From positions 1-7,541 of the forward strand of contig CAZOIK010000386.1 in assembly GCA_964579765.1 (NCBI GenBank): 7,541 nt of DNA. Reading direction: 5' to 3'. Positions 1-5,687 of the stretch are shown one piece after another (position 1 is the stretch's first letter; the number at the start of each line of letters is the position of its first letter). The position numbers and the translations under genes are program-made. Below the pieces are notes generated by a model. The model did no database searches. It was not told the DNA's origin and saw nothing but the letters and a program-made list of their open reading frames with translations. This stretch comes from DATNBT01 sp964579765 (GTDB lineage: Bacteria > Acidobacteriota > Vicinamibacteria > Vicinamibacterales > CAVVIG01).

Positions 1-468
1 GGACTCTCGGCGTCCACGATGCAGACCACGACGCTGCCGGTGCGGTACCTGACGCCCGGCGCGGTGCGTCCGCTCGACGCCTCGGACGTCTGCCGCGCCG
101 GCGCCGAGACGCGCGAGCGCGACATTCCCGCCACCGTGCGCCACGTCGTCCTTCGCAACTACGGCGCCCGCGCGCTGCGAGACGACGAGTACGAGCTCGA
201 CTACCTGATCACGCCGGAGCTCGGGGGCGCCGCCGACCCCCGCAACTTGTGGCCCGAGCGTTACAGCTCACCGGTGTGGAACGCCCGCGTGAAGGACGAC
301 CTCGAGGATCTGCTGCATCGGCTGGTGTGCGGCGGCACGCTGTCGCTCGCCGCCGCGCAGCGTGAGATGGCCGCGAACTGGATCGCGGCGTATCAGCGCT
401 ACTTCCACACGCAGAAGCCAGGCGGCTGGCCCGCCGGGCTGACGCGTCCGTTGCCAATCATTGAGTAG
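1..468 (+). CDS. Small HNH-fold-like protein, probably 5'-truncated by the window edge
   Basis: The frame is open from base 1. The first ATG is at 19 and has no recognisable ribosome binding site, so the true start, perhaps with a signal or membrane segment, probably lies upstream. Counting from that ATG (149 residues), the core has the shape of a degenerate HNH/beta-beta-alpha module: ELDYLITPELGG (59-70), then NLWPE (76-80), a charged helix with K92, E96 and H100, and a C-terminal NWIAAYQRYF (120-129). In related proteins the first motif usually reads DHL; here the His position is Tyr (Y62). This argues against standard nuclease activity, although I recall a subfamily with this Tyr. Two cysteines (C25, C104) could form a disulfide if the protein is exported. 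The gene ends in TAG directly before a GC hairpin. Family assignment is by motif memory. The biological role is unknown. Confidence 0.72.
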   Translation, partial: GLSASTMQTTTLPVRYLTPGAVRPLDASDVCRAGAETRERDIPATVRHVVLRNYGARALRDDEYELDYLITPELGGAADPRNLWPERYSSPVWNARVKDDLEDLLHRLVCGGTLSLAAAQREMAANWIAAYQRYFHTQKPGGWPAGLTRPLPIIE

Positions 469-469
469 T

Positions 470-487
470 GCGGGCCGTGAGGCCCGC
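470..487. terminator. GC-rich hairpin after the first gene (terminator-like, no U-tract)
   Basis: Perfect inverted repeat with a 7-bp stem (GCGGGCC / GGCCCGC) and a 4-nt loop (GTGA), two bases past the TAG stop of the first gene. It lies between convergent genes (plus-strand gene ending at 468, minus-strand gene ending at 516), a usual place for a bidirectional terminator or mRNA-stabilising hairpin. No T-run follows on either strand, so intrinsic termination is uncertain. Confidence 0.5.
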
Positions 488-497
488 GAAAGACTGT

Positions 498-520
498 CGT
501 AGCGTCGCCCTGCAGCTACG
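498..520. repeat. Short inverted repeat overlapping the stop of the small basic protein gene
   Basis: CGTAGC (498-503) and GCTACG (515-520) form a 6-bp perfect inverted repeat with an 11-nt loop. The right arm contains the minus-strand stop codon at 516-518. It could be a weak 3' end structure for the minus-strand operon. A 6-bp match can occur by chance in sequence of this composition. Confidence 0.25.
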
Positions 521-737
521 CCCCGCTCTGGCCGTCGTCTTCGTCGTCGCCCCACGGCGAGGGCTGCGGCCCGGGCACGATGCCGGCGATGTCCGGATCT
601 TCATCGCCGGCGCCGCGCGCGGGCTGCGAGGCGCGCCGCTGCTGTGACTCGAGGCGGCGTGCCGCCTTCTGCTGCTGCTTTTCCTGCTTGGCGCGCTCAC
701 GCGCGCGTTTGTTCTGTGTCGGTCTCGATTTCTGCAC
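516..737 (-). CDS. Small basic Lys/Arg/Gln-rich protein encoded after the RRM gene
   Basis: 73 residues starting at GTG (735-737), supported by a GGGAG ribosome binding site five bases upstream. The N-terminal half (about 1-42) is dominated by Lys, Arg, Gln and Glu (KRARERAKQEKQQQKAARR) and should be a long charged helix, probably RNA-binding or disordered. The C-terminal half turns acidic and Pro/Gly-rich, with DEDPDIAGIVPGPQP followed by an Asp/Glu tail. I recall small proteins with this basic head and a 'DPDIAGIVPGPQP'-type tail beside RNA-binding protein genes in Acidobacteriota-like genomes. It starts 21 nt after the RRM stop on the same strand, so the two are very probably co-transcribed. 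A role in RNA binding or ribosome association is inferred only from charge and neighbour. Confidence 0.72.
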   Translation of the reverse strand: MQKSRPTQNKRARERAKQEKQQQKAARRLESQQRRASQPARGAGDEDPDIAGIVPGPQPSPWGDDEDDGQSGA

Positions 738-758
738 CAGCGCTCCCTGACAGGGTTC

Positions 759-1076
759 TTACCAGCGCGGCTCGCGCCGCGGAGGACGTCCGCCGCCGCC
801 GCCCGGCCCGCGTCCCGCGCCGCCGCTCGGCTTCGGACGCGCTTCGTTGACCGCAATCCGCCGCCCGTCGAGCTCCGTGTCGTTCAGCCGCTGGATCGCC
901 GACTGCGCCCCTTCTTCGGTCTGCATTTCGACGAAGGCGAAGCCACGCGCGCGGCCCGTCATCTGATCGCGCACGATGTTCACCGTATCGACCGGACCGA
1001 CCGCGGCGAAGAGTTCCTCCAGGCGCCGCTCGTCCGTGCTGAACGGCAGATTACCAACGAACAGTTTGCGTCCCAT
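759..1076 (-). CDS. Bacterial RRM-type RNA-binding protein (Gly-rich tail)
   Basis: 105 residues from ATG 1074-1076, with GGGAG about seven bases upstream. A TTG ten codons further upstream is open but would add a tail outside the domain. The single RNA recognition motif occupies about 3-80: RNP2 is KLFVGNL (4-10) and RNP1 is RGFAFVEM (44-51), with both aromatic RNA-stacking phenylalanines present, and LDGRRIAVNEA closes the fold. The tail from about 81 is Gly/Pro/Arg-rich, as in cyanobacterial Rbp and plant GRP proteins, and ends in Trp. Bacterial members bind single-stranded RNA in the cytoplasm and are often cold- or stress-induced; regulation here is not visible in the sequence. It leads a two-gene minus-strand unit with the small basic protein and is divergent from the DUF2231-Rieske gene. 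Confidence 0.95.
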   Translation of the reverse strand: MGRKLFVGNLPFSTDERRLEELFAAVGPVDTVNIVRDQMTGRARGFAFVEMQTEEGAQSAIQRLNDTELDGRRIAVNEARPKPSGGAGRGPGGGGGRPPRREPRW

Positions 1077-1282
1077 CTCCGACTCCCGCCCCTCGGGGCA
1101 TGACAACCATCTGACGATGCTGACAGGGTCGAGGGAGGGAACGAGGGAAACTCGGTCGGCCCGCGGCAGAGCAGCAACTAACGCGCGTGCTCCCTAGTAT
1201 ACGCGGGACGCTGAACGGCGGCGGCCGGTCGGGCGCGCTTCGCGCGAAATCCCCGGGCACAACGCTTGAGTACACGTGCGGC
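1077..1282. other. Divergent intergenic region between the RRM and DUF2231-Rieske genes
   Basis: About 206 bases separating the two divergent starts; promoters for both transcripts should lie here. It contains a purine-rich stretch (around 1128-1150, repeated GAGGGA-like units) and a weak -10-like TAGTAT at 1195-1200 without a convincing -35 at the right distance. The plus frame stays open back to a GTG at 1187, but the extra 32 residues do not look like protein. I see no strong operator or riboswitch. Confidence 0.4.
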
Positions 1283-2155
1283 ATGGACCGCACCTCCGCC
1301 CTGACCCGACTGGCCGATCAGCCCGCGCTCGACGTGATAGCCGGACCGCTCGCGCGCGCCGTTCACCGCGCCTATGACGCCGCGGGCGACACTGGACGAG
1401 CCGCCAAAAACGCCGTTCACGGCGTCTGGCTGGGACATCCGCTGCACCCCGTGTTCACCGATCTTCCACTCGGCGCCTGGACGACCGCGCTCGTGCTCGA
1501 CGCGGCGGCCGCGGCCCGCCGCGATCGCGGGCTCGCGCGCGCGGCCGACCTCGCCGTCGCCGTGGGGCTCGTCGGGGCCGTCGGCTCGGCCGTCACGGGC
1601 CTGACGGACTGGTCCGACACCTCGGGACAGGCACGCCGTACAGGCCTGCTGCACGGGCTCCTCAACCTCGGCGCGACGACGCTGTTCGCCGCGTCGTACG
1701 TGCTGCGCAAGGGCCGCGCGCGCACGAGCGGGCGCGCGTGCGCCATGGCCGGCTACGCGATGACGGTGACTGCCGCGTACCTCGGCGGCGATCTCGTCTA
1801 TGGACGGCGCATTGGCGTGACCCACGCGGCCGGGAACGAGGTGCCGGAGACGTTCGCGCCTGTCGCGCCGTCACAGAGCGTCGCCGAGGGCGCGATGACG
1901 CGCGCGCGAACGGCCGACCTGGATCTGCTGCTGGCTCGCCGCCACGGGCGCGTCTGCGCGCTCGCGCACTCGTGCTCGCACCTGGGCGGGCCGCTTTCCG
2001 AGGGCACGCTGAAGGACGCGTCGGTCGTGTGTCCGTGGCACGGCTCGGAATTCGCGCTCGGCGACGGCCACGTCGTGAACGGCCCCGCGACGATGGCCCA
2101 GCCGAGCTACGACGTGCGCGAACACGAGGGACAGATCGAAGTGCGTGAAGGGTAA
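1283..2155 (+). CDS. DUF2231 membrane protein fused to a C-terminal Rieske [2Fe-2S] domain
   Basis: 290 residues from ATG 1283; the ribosome binding site is weak, and the start was chosen because the family-like sequence begins here. Residues about 45-180 are a DUF2231 membrane domain with the signature WLGHPLHPVFTDLPLGAW (49-66), conserved His at 52, 55 and 124, and about four hydrophobic helices (roughly 57-74, 90-106, 122-140, 154-172). Residues about 190-290 are a Rieske domain with C231-x-H233 and C250-x2-H253, spaced 16 residues apart, all four cluster ligands present; GHVVNGPAT (262-270) continues the fold. Such fusions are predicted to be membrane-bound electron-transfer proteins; the partner is unknown. 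The His residues in the membrane part could bind haem or metal, which is speculation. First gene of the plus-strand run; the next starts 65 nt downstream. Confidence 0.93.
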   Translation: MDRTSALTRLADQPALDVIAGPLARAVHRAYDAAGDTGRAAKNAVHGVWLGHPLHPVFTDLPLGAWTTALVLDAAAAARRDRGLARAADLAVAVGLVGAVGSAVTGLTDWSDTSGQARRTGLLHGLLNLGATTLFAASYVLRKGRARTSGRACAMAGYAMTVTAAYLGGDLVYGRRIGVTHAAGNEVPETFAPVAPSQSVAEGAMTRARTADLDLLLARRHGRVCALAHSCSHLGGPLSEGTLKDASVVCPWHGSEFALGDGHVVNGPATMAQPSYDVREHEGQIEVREG

Positions 2156-2220
2156 CCGCCTTCTGGGAAATGCCCGCACGAATTTTGCAGCACTAGGCGG
2201 GTGTACGGAGGTTTCACCCC

Positions 2221-2577
2221 ATGAAAAACATCACGTGGATCAACGTCCTGCTCGGCATCTGGCTCATCATCGCGCCGTTTGCGATCACGCGCGTCGGCAC
2301 CGGCGCCGGCGCCTGGACCGTCAACGACGTCGTCCTCGGCATTCTGCTGATCGCGTTCTCGTGGTGGATCGTCGGCGCCATCGCGCCGCCGTCCGGTGCG
2401 GCGTGGTTCGAAGTCTTGTGCGGCATCTGGCTGATCGTCGCGCCGTTCGTGCTGCGCTACAGCGGCGCGCCGCGTCACGTCAGCAACGACGTCATCAGCG
2501 GCATCATCGCGATCGTCGTCGCGGCCATCGCGGTCGCGGGGATGCATCACGCGCGACCGCCGCGTGTCACCGCGTAA
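2221..2577 (+). CDS. SPW-repeat family small integral membrane protein
   Basis: 118 residues, ATG 2221, with a strong GGAGG at 2207-2211. Four hydrophobic segments (about 6-22, 34-52, 62-78, 88-107) are arranged as an internal duplication: NVLLGIWLIIAPF (8-20) matches EVLCGIWLIVAPF (64-76), and NDVVLGI (35-41) matches NDVISGI (89-95). This two-fold repeat is the hallmark of SPW-motif proteins; the name-giving S-P-W is replaced here by I/V-A-P-F. Molecular function is unknown for the family. A short positively charged tail follows (HHARPPR), probably cytoplasmic. It lies between the Rieske membrane protein and the CAX antiporter, suggesting an envelope or stress role, but nothing in the sequence indicates a substrate. 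Confidence 0.9.
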   Translation: MKNITWINVLLGIWLIIAPFAITRVGTGAGAWTVNDVVLGILLIAFSWWIVGAIAPPSGAAWFEVLCGIWLIVAPFVLRYSGAPRHVSNDVISGIIAIVVAAIAVAGMHHARPPRVTA

Positions 2578-2605
2578 GCGGCAGCACCTCCGAGCGCCGG
2601 CCGGG

Positions 2606-2624
2606 CGTGCCGATGTCCGGCACG
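2606..2624 (+). repeat. Intergenic hairpin between the SPW and antiporter genes
   Basis: Perfect 7-bp stem (CGTGCCG / CGGCACG) with a 5-nt loop (ATGTC) in the 76-nt gap between the SPW gene and the antiporter gene. No T-run follows and the next ribosome binding site lies about 20 nt downstream, so it is more likely an mRNA processing or stability element, or a partial attenuator, than a full terminator. Confidence 0.4.
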
Positions 2625-2653
2625 ACCGGCTCGCGCGCTGACAGGGAGGGCGC

Positions 2654-3715
2654 GTGAGGTGGCTCCTGCTGCTGGTGCCGGCCTCGCTCGTCCTCGCCGC
2701 GACGCCGTCACCGCCGACCCTCACCTTCTGCATCGCGATCGCGGCCGTCGTCCCGCTCGCCGACTGGATTCGGCGCGCAACCGAGCAGATCGCGCTCAGG
2801 GCCGGGCCCGCCGTAGGCGGGCTGGTGAACGTCTCGTTCGGCAACGCGCCGGAGTTCGTGTTGGCGCTGTTCGTCCTCGCCTCCGGCCGCGCCGACGTCG
2901 TCAAGGCCCAGCTCACGGGCGCGATCATCGGCAACGGGCTGCTCGGCCTGGGCATCGCGATTCTCGCCGGCGGCGTCGGACGTGAGAAGCAGACGTTCAA
3001 CCGCGCGAACGCGGGGCGGCTGTCGAGCCTCCTTGTCCTCTCCACAATCGCGCTGCTGCTGCCGGCGCTCTTCGACCGCGCCGTGCGCGCGAACCGCGTC
3101 GCAGGCTCCCGTTGGCTCGACGAGCACCTCAGCATTGGCGTCTCGATTGTGCTGATGTGCGTCTACGCGGCGAATCTCATGTACACGCTCGTGACGCATC
3201 GCGACGCGTTCGCATCAGCGCACGACCATCACCAGGGCGCGGCGCGAGCCTCCGCGTGGCCGGTCTGGCGGGCACTCGTCGTGCTCGGCGCGGCCACGGC
3301 GGCGATTGCGGTCGAGGCCGAGCTCATCTCGTCGGCGTTGAGCGCGGCCGCCGCGTCGATGCATGTGTCGGAGCTCTTCCTCGGCGCCGTGCTTCTCGCC
3401 GTCGCGGGCAACGCGGCCGAGTACATCTCCGCCGCGTACTTCGCCCGGCGCGATCGCATCGGCCTTGCCGTCAGCATCACCGTCGGCTCGACGATTCAGA
3501 TTGCGCTGCTCGTCGCGCCGCTGCTCGTCGCGGTGTCGGCCGTGACGCGGCGGCCGCTCGACCTCGTGTTTTCGAGCCCGCTCGAGCTTGTCTCGATCGC
3601 GGCCGTGGCGTTCGGAGTGAACGCCATTGCGCACGACGGAGAAACGACGTGGTTCGAGGGGGTGCTGCTGCTGGCCATCTACGCCCTGCTGGCGCTGGCG
3701 TTCTACTTCGTCTAA
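2654..3715 (+). CDS. CAX-type Ca2+/cation:H+ antiporter (CaCA superfamily)
   Basis: 353 residues from GTG 2654, with GGGAGGG just upstream (short spacing, 3-4 nt). About ten to eleven hydrophobic helices span the protein, the normal CAX length. The two inverted alpha-repeats are clear: alpha-1 GGLVNVSFGNAPEF (55-68, acidic residue E67) and alpha-2 AVAGNAAEYISA (249-260, E256); these glutamates line the cation site in CAX structures. SITVGSTIQIALLVAPLL (274-291) is also typical. A hydrophilic loop with a His/Asp cluster (SAHDHHQG, 188-195) separates the halves, where CAX proteins carry an acidic linker. Alpha-1 reads GNAPEF rather than the common GNATEL, a modest substitution that could affect selectivity. 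It should export Ca2+ or another cation across the inner membrane in exchange for protons. The substrate cannot be fixed from sequence. Confidence 0.93.
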   Translation: MRWLLLLVPASLVLAATPSPPTLTFCIAIAAVVPLADWIRRATEQIALRAGPAVGGLVNVSFGNAPEFVLALFVLASGRADVVKAQLTGAIIGNGLLGLGIAILAGGVGREKQTFNRANAGRLSSLLVLSTIALLLPALFDRAVRANRVAGSRWLDEHLSIGVSIVLMCVYAANLMYTLVTHRDAFASAHDHHQGAARASAWPVWRALVVLGAATAAIAVEAELISSALSAAAASMHVSELFLGAVLLAVAGNAAEYISAAYFARRDRIGLAVSITVGSTIQIALLVAPLLVAVSAVTRRPLDLVFSSPLELVSIAAVAFGVNAIAHDGETTWFEGVLLLAIYALLALAFYFV

Positions 3716-3771
3716 GGGAATCGCGCGCGCGCCGGACGCACTCTTGCACCGCGAATCACGGAGGTTGTGAC

Positions 3772-4461
3772 ATGAGAACGATGGGCATTGCCGTTGTGAT
3801 CGGCGTCCTCGCCGCCGGCACGGCATTCGCGAAGATCACCTCGACAGAACGCGATCGGCTGCGTGCGGCGGGCGACGTGCTCAAGAGCCTGCACGCCACA
3901 CCCGACAAGGACATCCCCGAATCACTGTGGAACAGCGCGAGCTGCGTCGTCGTGATCCCGTCGGTGAAGAAGGCGGCGTTCATCTTCGGCGGCGAGTACG
4001 GCAAAGGCGTCGCGACGTGCCGCACTTCGGGCGGCTGGACCGCGCCCGCGTTCATGCAGATCGAGAAAGGCAGCTGGGGCGCGCAGATCGGCGCCAACGA
4101 AACCGACCTCGTGCTGCTCGTGATGAACCAGGACGGCATGAAGAAGCTGCTGCAGGACAACGTGTCGCTGGGCGCGGACGCCTCGGTCGCGGCGGGGCCG
4201 GTCGGGCGCTCGGCCAGCGCGAGCACCGATCTGCAGGTGAAGGCCGAGATCCTCTCCTACTCGCGATCGAACGGCGTGTTCGCCGGCATCGACCTGTCAG
4301 GCGGTAAGCTGGGTCCTGACACGGACGCGAACCACGACGTGTACGGCAGCGGCACCGACGCACGGCAGATCCTCGCGAACAACGCTGTGACGGCGCCCCC
4401 GGCCGCGACGCCGTTTCTCGCCGCGGTCCGCAACGAGTTCACGCCGGCCGCTGCCAACTGA
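3772..4461 (+). CDS. Secreted SYLF/YSC84-domain lipid-binding-like protein
   Basis: 229 residues, ATG 3772, preceded by GGAGGT six bases upstream. A cleavable signal peptide is clear: MRTMGIAVVIGVLAAGTAFA, with likely cleavage after A20 (AFA|K). The rest is a SYLF (YSC84-like) domain: a helical start (22-45), then CVVVIPSVKKAAFIFGGEYG (58-77), GGWTAPAFMQIEKGSWGAQIGA (87-108), DLVLLVMNQDGM (112-123), and the ASVAAGPVGRSASASTD stretch (137-153). Eukaryotic SYLF domains bind phosphoinositides; bacterial exported versions are common in Proteobacteria and Acidobacteriota but lack an assigned role, so a periplasmic lipid/envelope function is inference. C58 and C83 could form a disulfide. Its TGA stop (4459-4461) overlaps the Shine-Dalgarno of the next gene, which suggests translational coupling to the phosphatase. 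Confidence 0.93.
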   Translation: MRTMGIAVVIGVLAAGTAFAKITSTERDRLRAAGDVLKSLHATPDKDIPESLWNSASCVVVIPSVKKAAFIFGGEYGKGVATCRTSGGWTAPAFMQIEKGSWGAQIGANETDLVLLVMNQDGMKKLLQDNVSLGADASVAAGPVGRSASASTDLQVKAEILSYSRSNGVFAGIDLSGGKLGPDTDANHDVYGSGTDARQILANNAVTAPPAATPFLAAVRNEFTPAAAN

Positions 4462-4474
4462 GGAGGCGCGCATC
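4460..4474 (+). promoter_or_regulatory. Shine-Dalgarno deciding a non-canonical ATC start
   Basis: GAGGAGG begins inside the preceding TGA stop; its GGAGG core is at 4462-4466, followed by a 5-nt spacer and then ATC at 4472-4474. No ATG, GTG or TTG occurs in this frame before 4838, well past the catalytic RHG motif. ATC is therefore the best-placed initiation codon. A CTG at 4451 is the only other plausible near-cognate codon, but it lies upstream of this Shine-Dalgarno. Confidence 0.6.
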
Positions 4475-5059
4475 GCCATCTATGTCATCCGCCACGGTGA
4501 AACGGAGTGGTCGCGCGACCATCGCCACACCGGGCGGACCGATCTGCCGCTCACCGCGCGCGGGCAACGCGAGGCCCGCATCCTCGGCGAGCGGCTGCAG
4601 CCGACGAGGTTTGCGCACGTCCTGACGAGCCCGCTCTGGCGCGCCGAGGAAACGTGCGTCCTCGCCGGCCTCGGCGGCTCGGCGCGGCTCGACCTGAACC
4701 TGCGTGACTGGGACTGCGGCGAGTACGAGGGCCTGACGCTCGCCGAAATCCAGGCGCGGCGCCCCGGCTGGAACCTCTTCCGCGACGGCTGCCCCGGCGG
4801 CGAGTCGCCGGAGCAGGTCGGCGCGCGCGCCGACGCGTTGATCGCGACGCTGCACGGGCTGCGCGGGCTCGTCGCGCTCGTCTCGCATGGACACTTCCTG
4901 TGCGTGCTCGCGGCGCGGTGGATCGGGCTGACGCCGTGCGAAGGCGCGCGCTTCCGCCTCGACACGGCGGCGTTCGGCGTCCTCGACGTCGAGCACCAGA
5001 ATGCAGCCGAACCGTCCATCGCCGTCTGGAATCTGCGCGCGCTGTCGCCCTCGCATTGA
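4472..5059 (+). CDS. Histidine phosphatase superfamily protein (phosphoglycerate mutase-like), apparent ATC start
   Basis: 195 codons when read from ATC 4472. The frame gives (I)AIYVIRHGETEW, exactly where homologues begin with Met. Catalytic signature R7-H8-G9-E10 (H8 the phospho-acceptor), HTGRTDLPLT (19-28), SPLWRAEET (53-61, R57), DWDCGEYEGLT (79-89, supplying the acidic residue), GCPGGESPEQVGARAD (106-121), and SHGHFL (138-143, second catalytic His 139). All core residues are intact, so the gene looks functional despite lacking a standard start. The HTGRTD and PGWNLFRDG pattern places it nearer to Shb17/broad-specificity phosphatases than to glycolytic mutases; the substrate, probably a small sugar phosphate, is inferred. 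It follows the SYLF gene with its Shine-Dalgarno overlapping that stop codon. Either ATC initiation is real, CTG 4451 is used, or the base at 4474 is an error or mutation. Confidence 0.9.
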   Translation: MAIYVIRHGETEWSRDHRHTGRTDLPLTARGQREARILGERLQPTRFAHVLTSPLWRAEETCVLAGLGGSARLDLNLRDWDCGEYEGLTLAEIQARRPGWNLFRDGCPGGESPEQVGARADALIATLHGLRGLVALVSHGHFLCVLAARWIGLTPCEGARFRLDTAAFGVLDVEHQNAAEPSIAVWNLRALSPSH

Positions 5060-5094
5060 CGCGCCGTCGCCGCGGGCGTCAGAATTGAAGGCAT

Positions 5095-5637
5095 ATGCCT
5101 CTCCAGATTGGCCAGCCCCTCGATCACAGCTTCGACGAGCCGCTCGGACTGCTGAGCGACTGCCACCGGCGCATCGAGTACTTCCTCGACGTGCTGCTCG
5201 GGCTGGCGCGCTCGGTCGCCGGCCAGCCGCTCACGCCGGATCAGTGGAGGCAGATGAAGTCGGCGCTCGACTACTTCGAGTCGTCGGCCCGCCGGCACAC
5301 GGCTGACGAAGAGCAGAGTCTGTTTCCTCGGCTCCGCGCGCACGACGACGCGGACGCGGCGGACGCGCTGCGATCGCTCGCGCGTCTCGAAGACGAGCAC
5401 GAACTGGCCGAGTCGCACCAGCGCATGGTGGACGTGTTCTGCCGCCGCTGGCTGGATCACGGCTTCCTGTCGGACGTGGACACGCGCAACCTGACAGATC
5501 GCCTGATCGAGCTCCAGACGCTCTATCGCGAGCACATCGCCCTCGAAGATCGACAGCTCTTCCCCGCCGCCGCGCGCGTGCTCTCGCCCGACGACCTTCG
5601 CGACATCGGCCGCGAAATGGCCGCGCGCCGCCAGTAG
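5095..5637 (+). CDS. Hemerythrin/HHE cation-binding domain protein
   Basis: 180 residues from ATG 5095, with GAAGG four bases or so upstream and a 35-nt gap after the phosphatase gene. The sequence is almost wholly helical and shows the di-iron four-helix pattern: H24 in the first helix (DCHRRIE), H68-x3-E72 in the second (RRHTADEE), H102 in the third (EDEHE), and H147-x3-E151 in the fourth (REHIALED). Such stand-alone cytoplasmic proteins bind O2 or NO, or sense or store iron. The long segment between helices one and two (PLTPDQW) and an acidic Ala/Asp stretch (83-91) are unremarkable. As the last gene of the plus-strand run, it ends in TAG inside a 40-bp palindrome. A role in oxidative, nitrosative or iron stress fits the Rieske neighbour but is inference. 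Confidence 0.92.
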   Translation: MPLQIGQPLDHSFDEPLGLLSDCHRRIEYFLDVLLGLARSVAGQPLTPDQWRQMKSALDYFESSARRHTADEEQSLFPRLRAHDDADAADALRSLARLEDEHELAESHQRMVDVFCRRWLDHGFLSDVDTRNLTDRLIELQTLYREHIALEDRQLFPAAARVLSPDDLRDIGREMAARRQ

Positions 5638-5676
5638 TGTCCGCCTTCAGGCGGACGTCCGGCTGAAGCCCGACAC
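5637..5676. repeat. 40-bp near-perfect palindrome (REP/BIME-like) between convergent genes
   Basis: The centre lies between 5656 and 5657; 17 of 20 base pairs match, and all three mismatches are C-C or G-G. Each half is itself a hairpin: 5639-5656 is a perfect 7-bp stem (GTCCGCC / GGCGGAC) with loop TTCA; 5657-5674 is a 7-position stem with one C-C mismatch and loop TGAA. The left end overlaps the last base of the hemerythrin stop codon and the right end is 11 nt from the minus-strand DAC stop. No T-run follows. I recall closely similar palindromes dispersed in Acidobacteriota (Vicinamibacteria-like) genomes, where they leak into predicted proteins as tails such as VVSGFSRTSA and VGLQPDVRLKADTT. 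It could act as a bidirectional terminator, an RNA-stability element or a dispersed mini-repeat. Confidence 0.75.
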
Positions 5677-5687
5677 GACGGCAGGCG

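Noticed and set aside
745..755. CCCTG A CAGGG palindrome before the small basic protein gene
   Set aside because: Only 5 bp with a 1-nt centre, too short to fold stably; it overlaps an ordinary ribosome binding site.
1187..1282. Longer DUF2231-Rieske protein from GTG 1187
   Set aside because: The extra 32 residues are not family-like and GTG 1187 has no ribosome binding site; ATG 1283 begins the family-like sequence.
2107..3135. 342-codon antisense open frame over the SPW and antiporter genes
   Set aside because: Low-quality composition (Arg/Asp/Ser-rich) and opposite to two convincing membrane protein genes.
3112..3771. N-terminal extension of the SYLF frame back to 3112
   Set aside because: The stretch overlaps the antiporter in another frame and is Arg-rich; a signal peptide and GGAGGT place the SYLF start at 3772.
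4450..4475. Programmed +1 frameshift fusing the SYLF protein to the phosphatase
   Set aside because: The phosphatase is in the +1 frame and starts right after the SYLF TGA, but there is no slippery codon with an upstream stimulatory Shine-Dalgarno; the GGAGG lies after the stop and fits re-initiation better. Fusing an exported protein to a cytoplasmic phosphatase is also unlikely.
4480..5535. 351-codon antisense open frame over the phosphatase and hemerythrin genes
   Set aside because: Shadow of two genes whose own frames carry intact catalytic and metal-binding residues; the composition is not protein-like.
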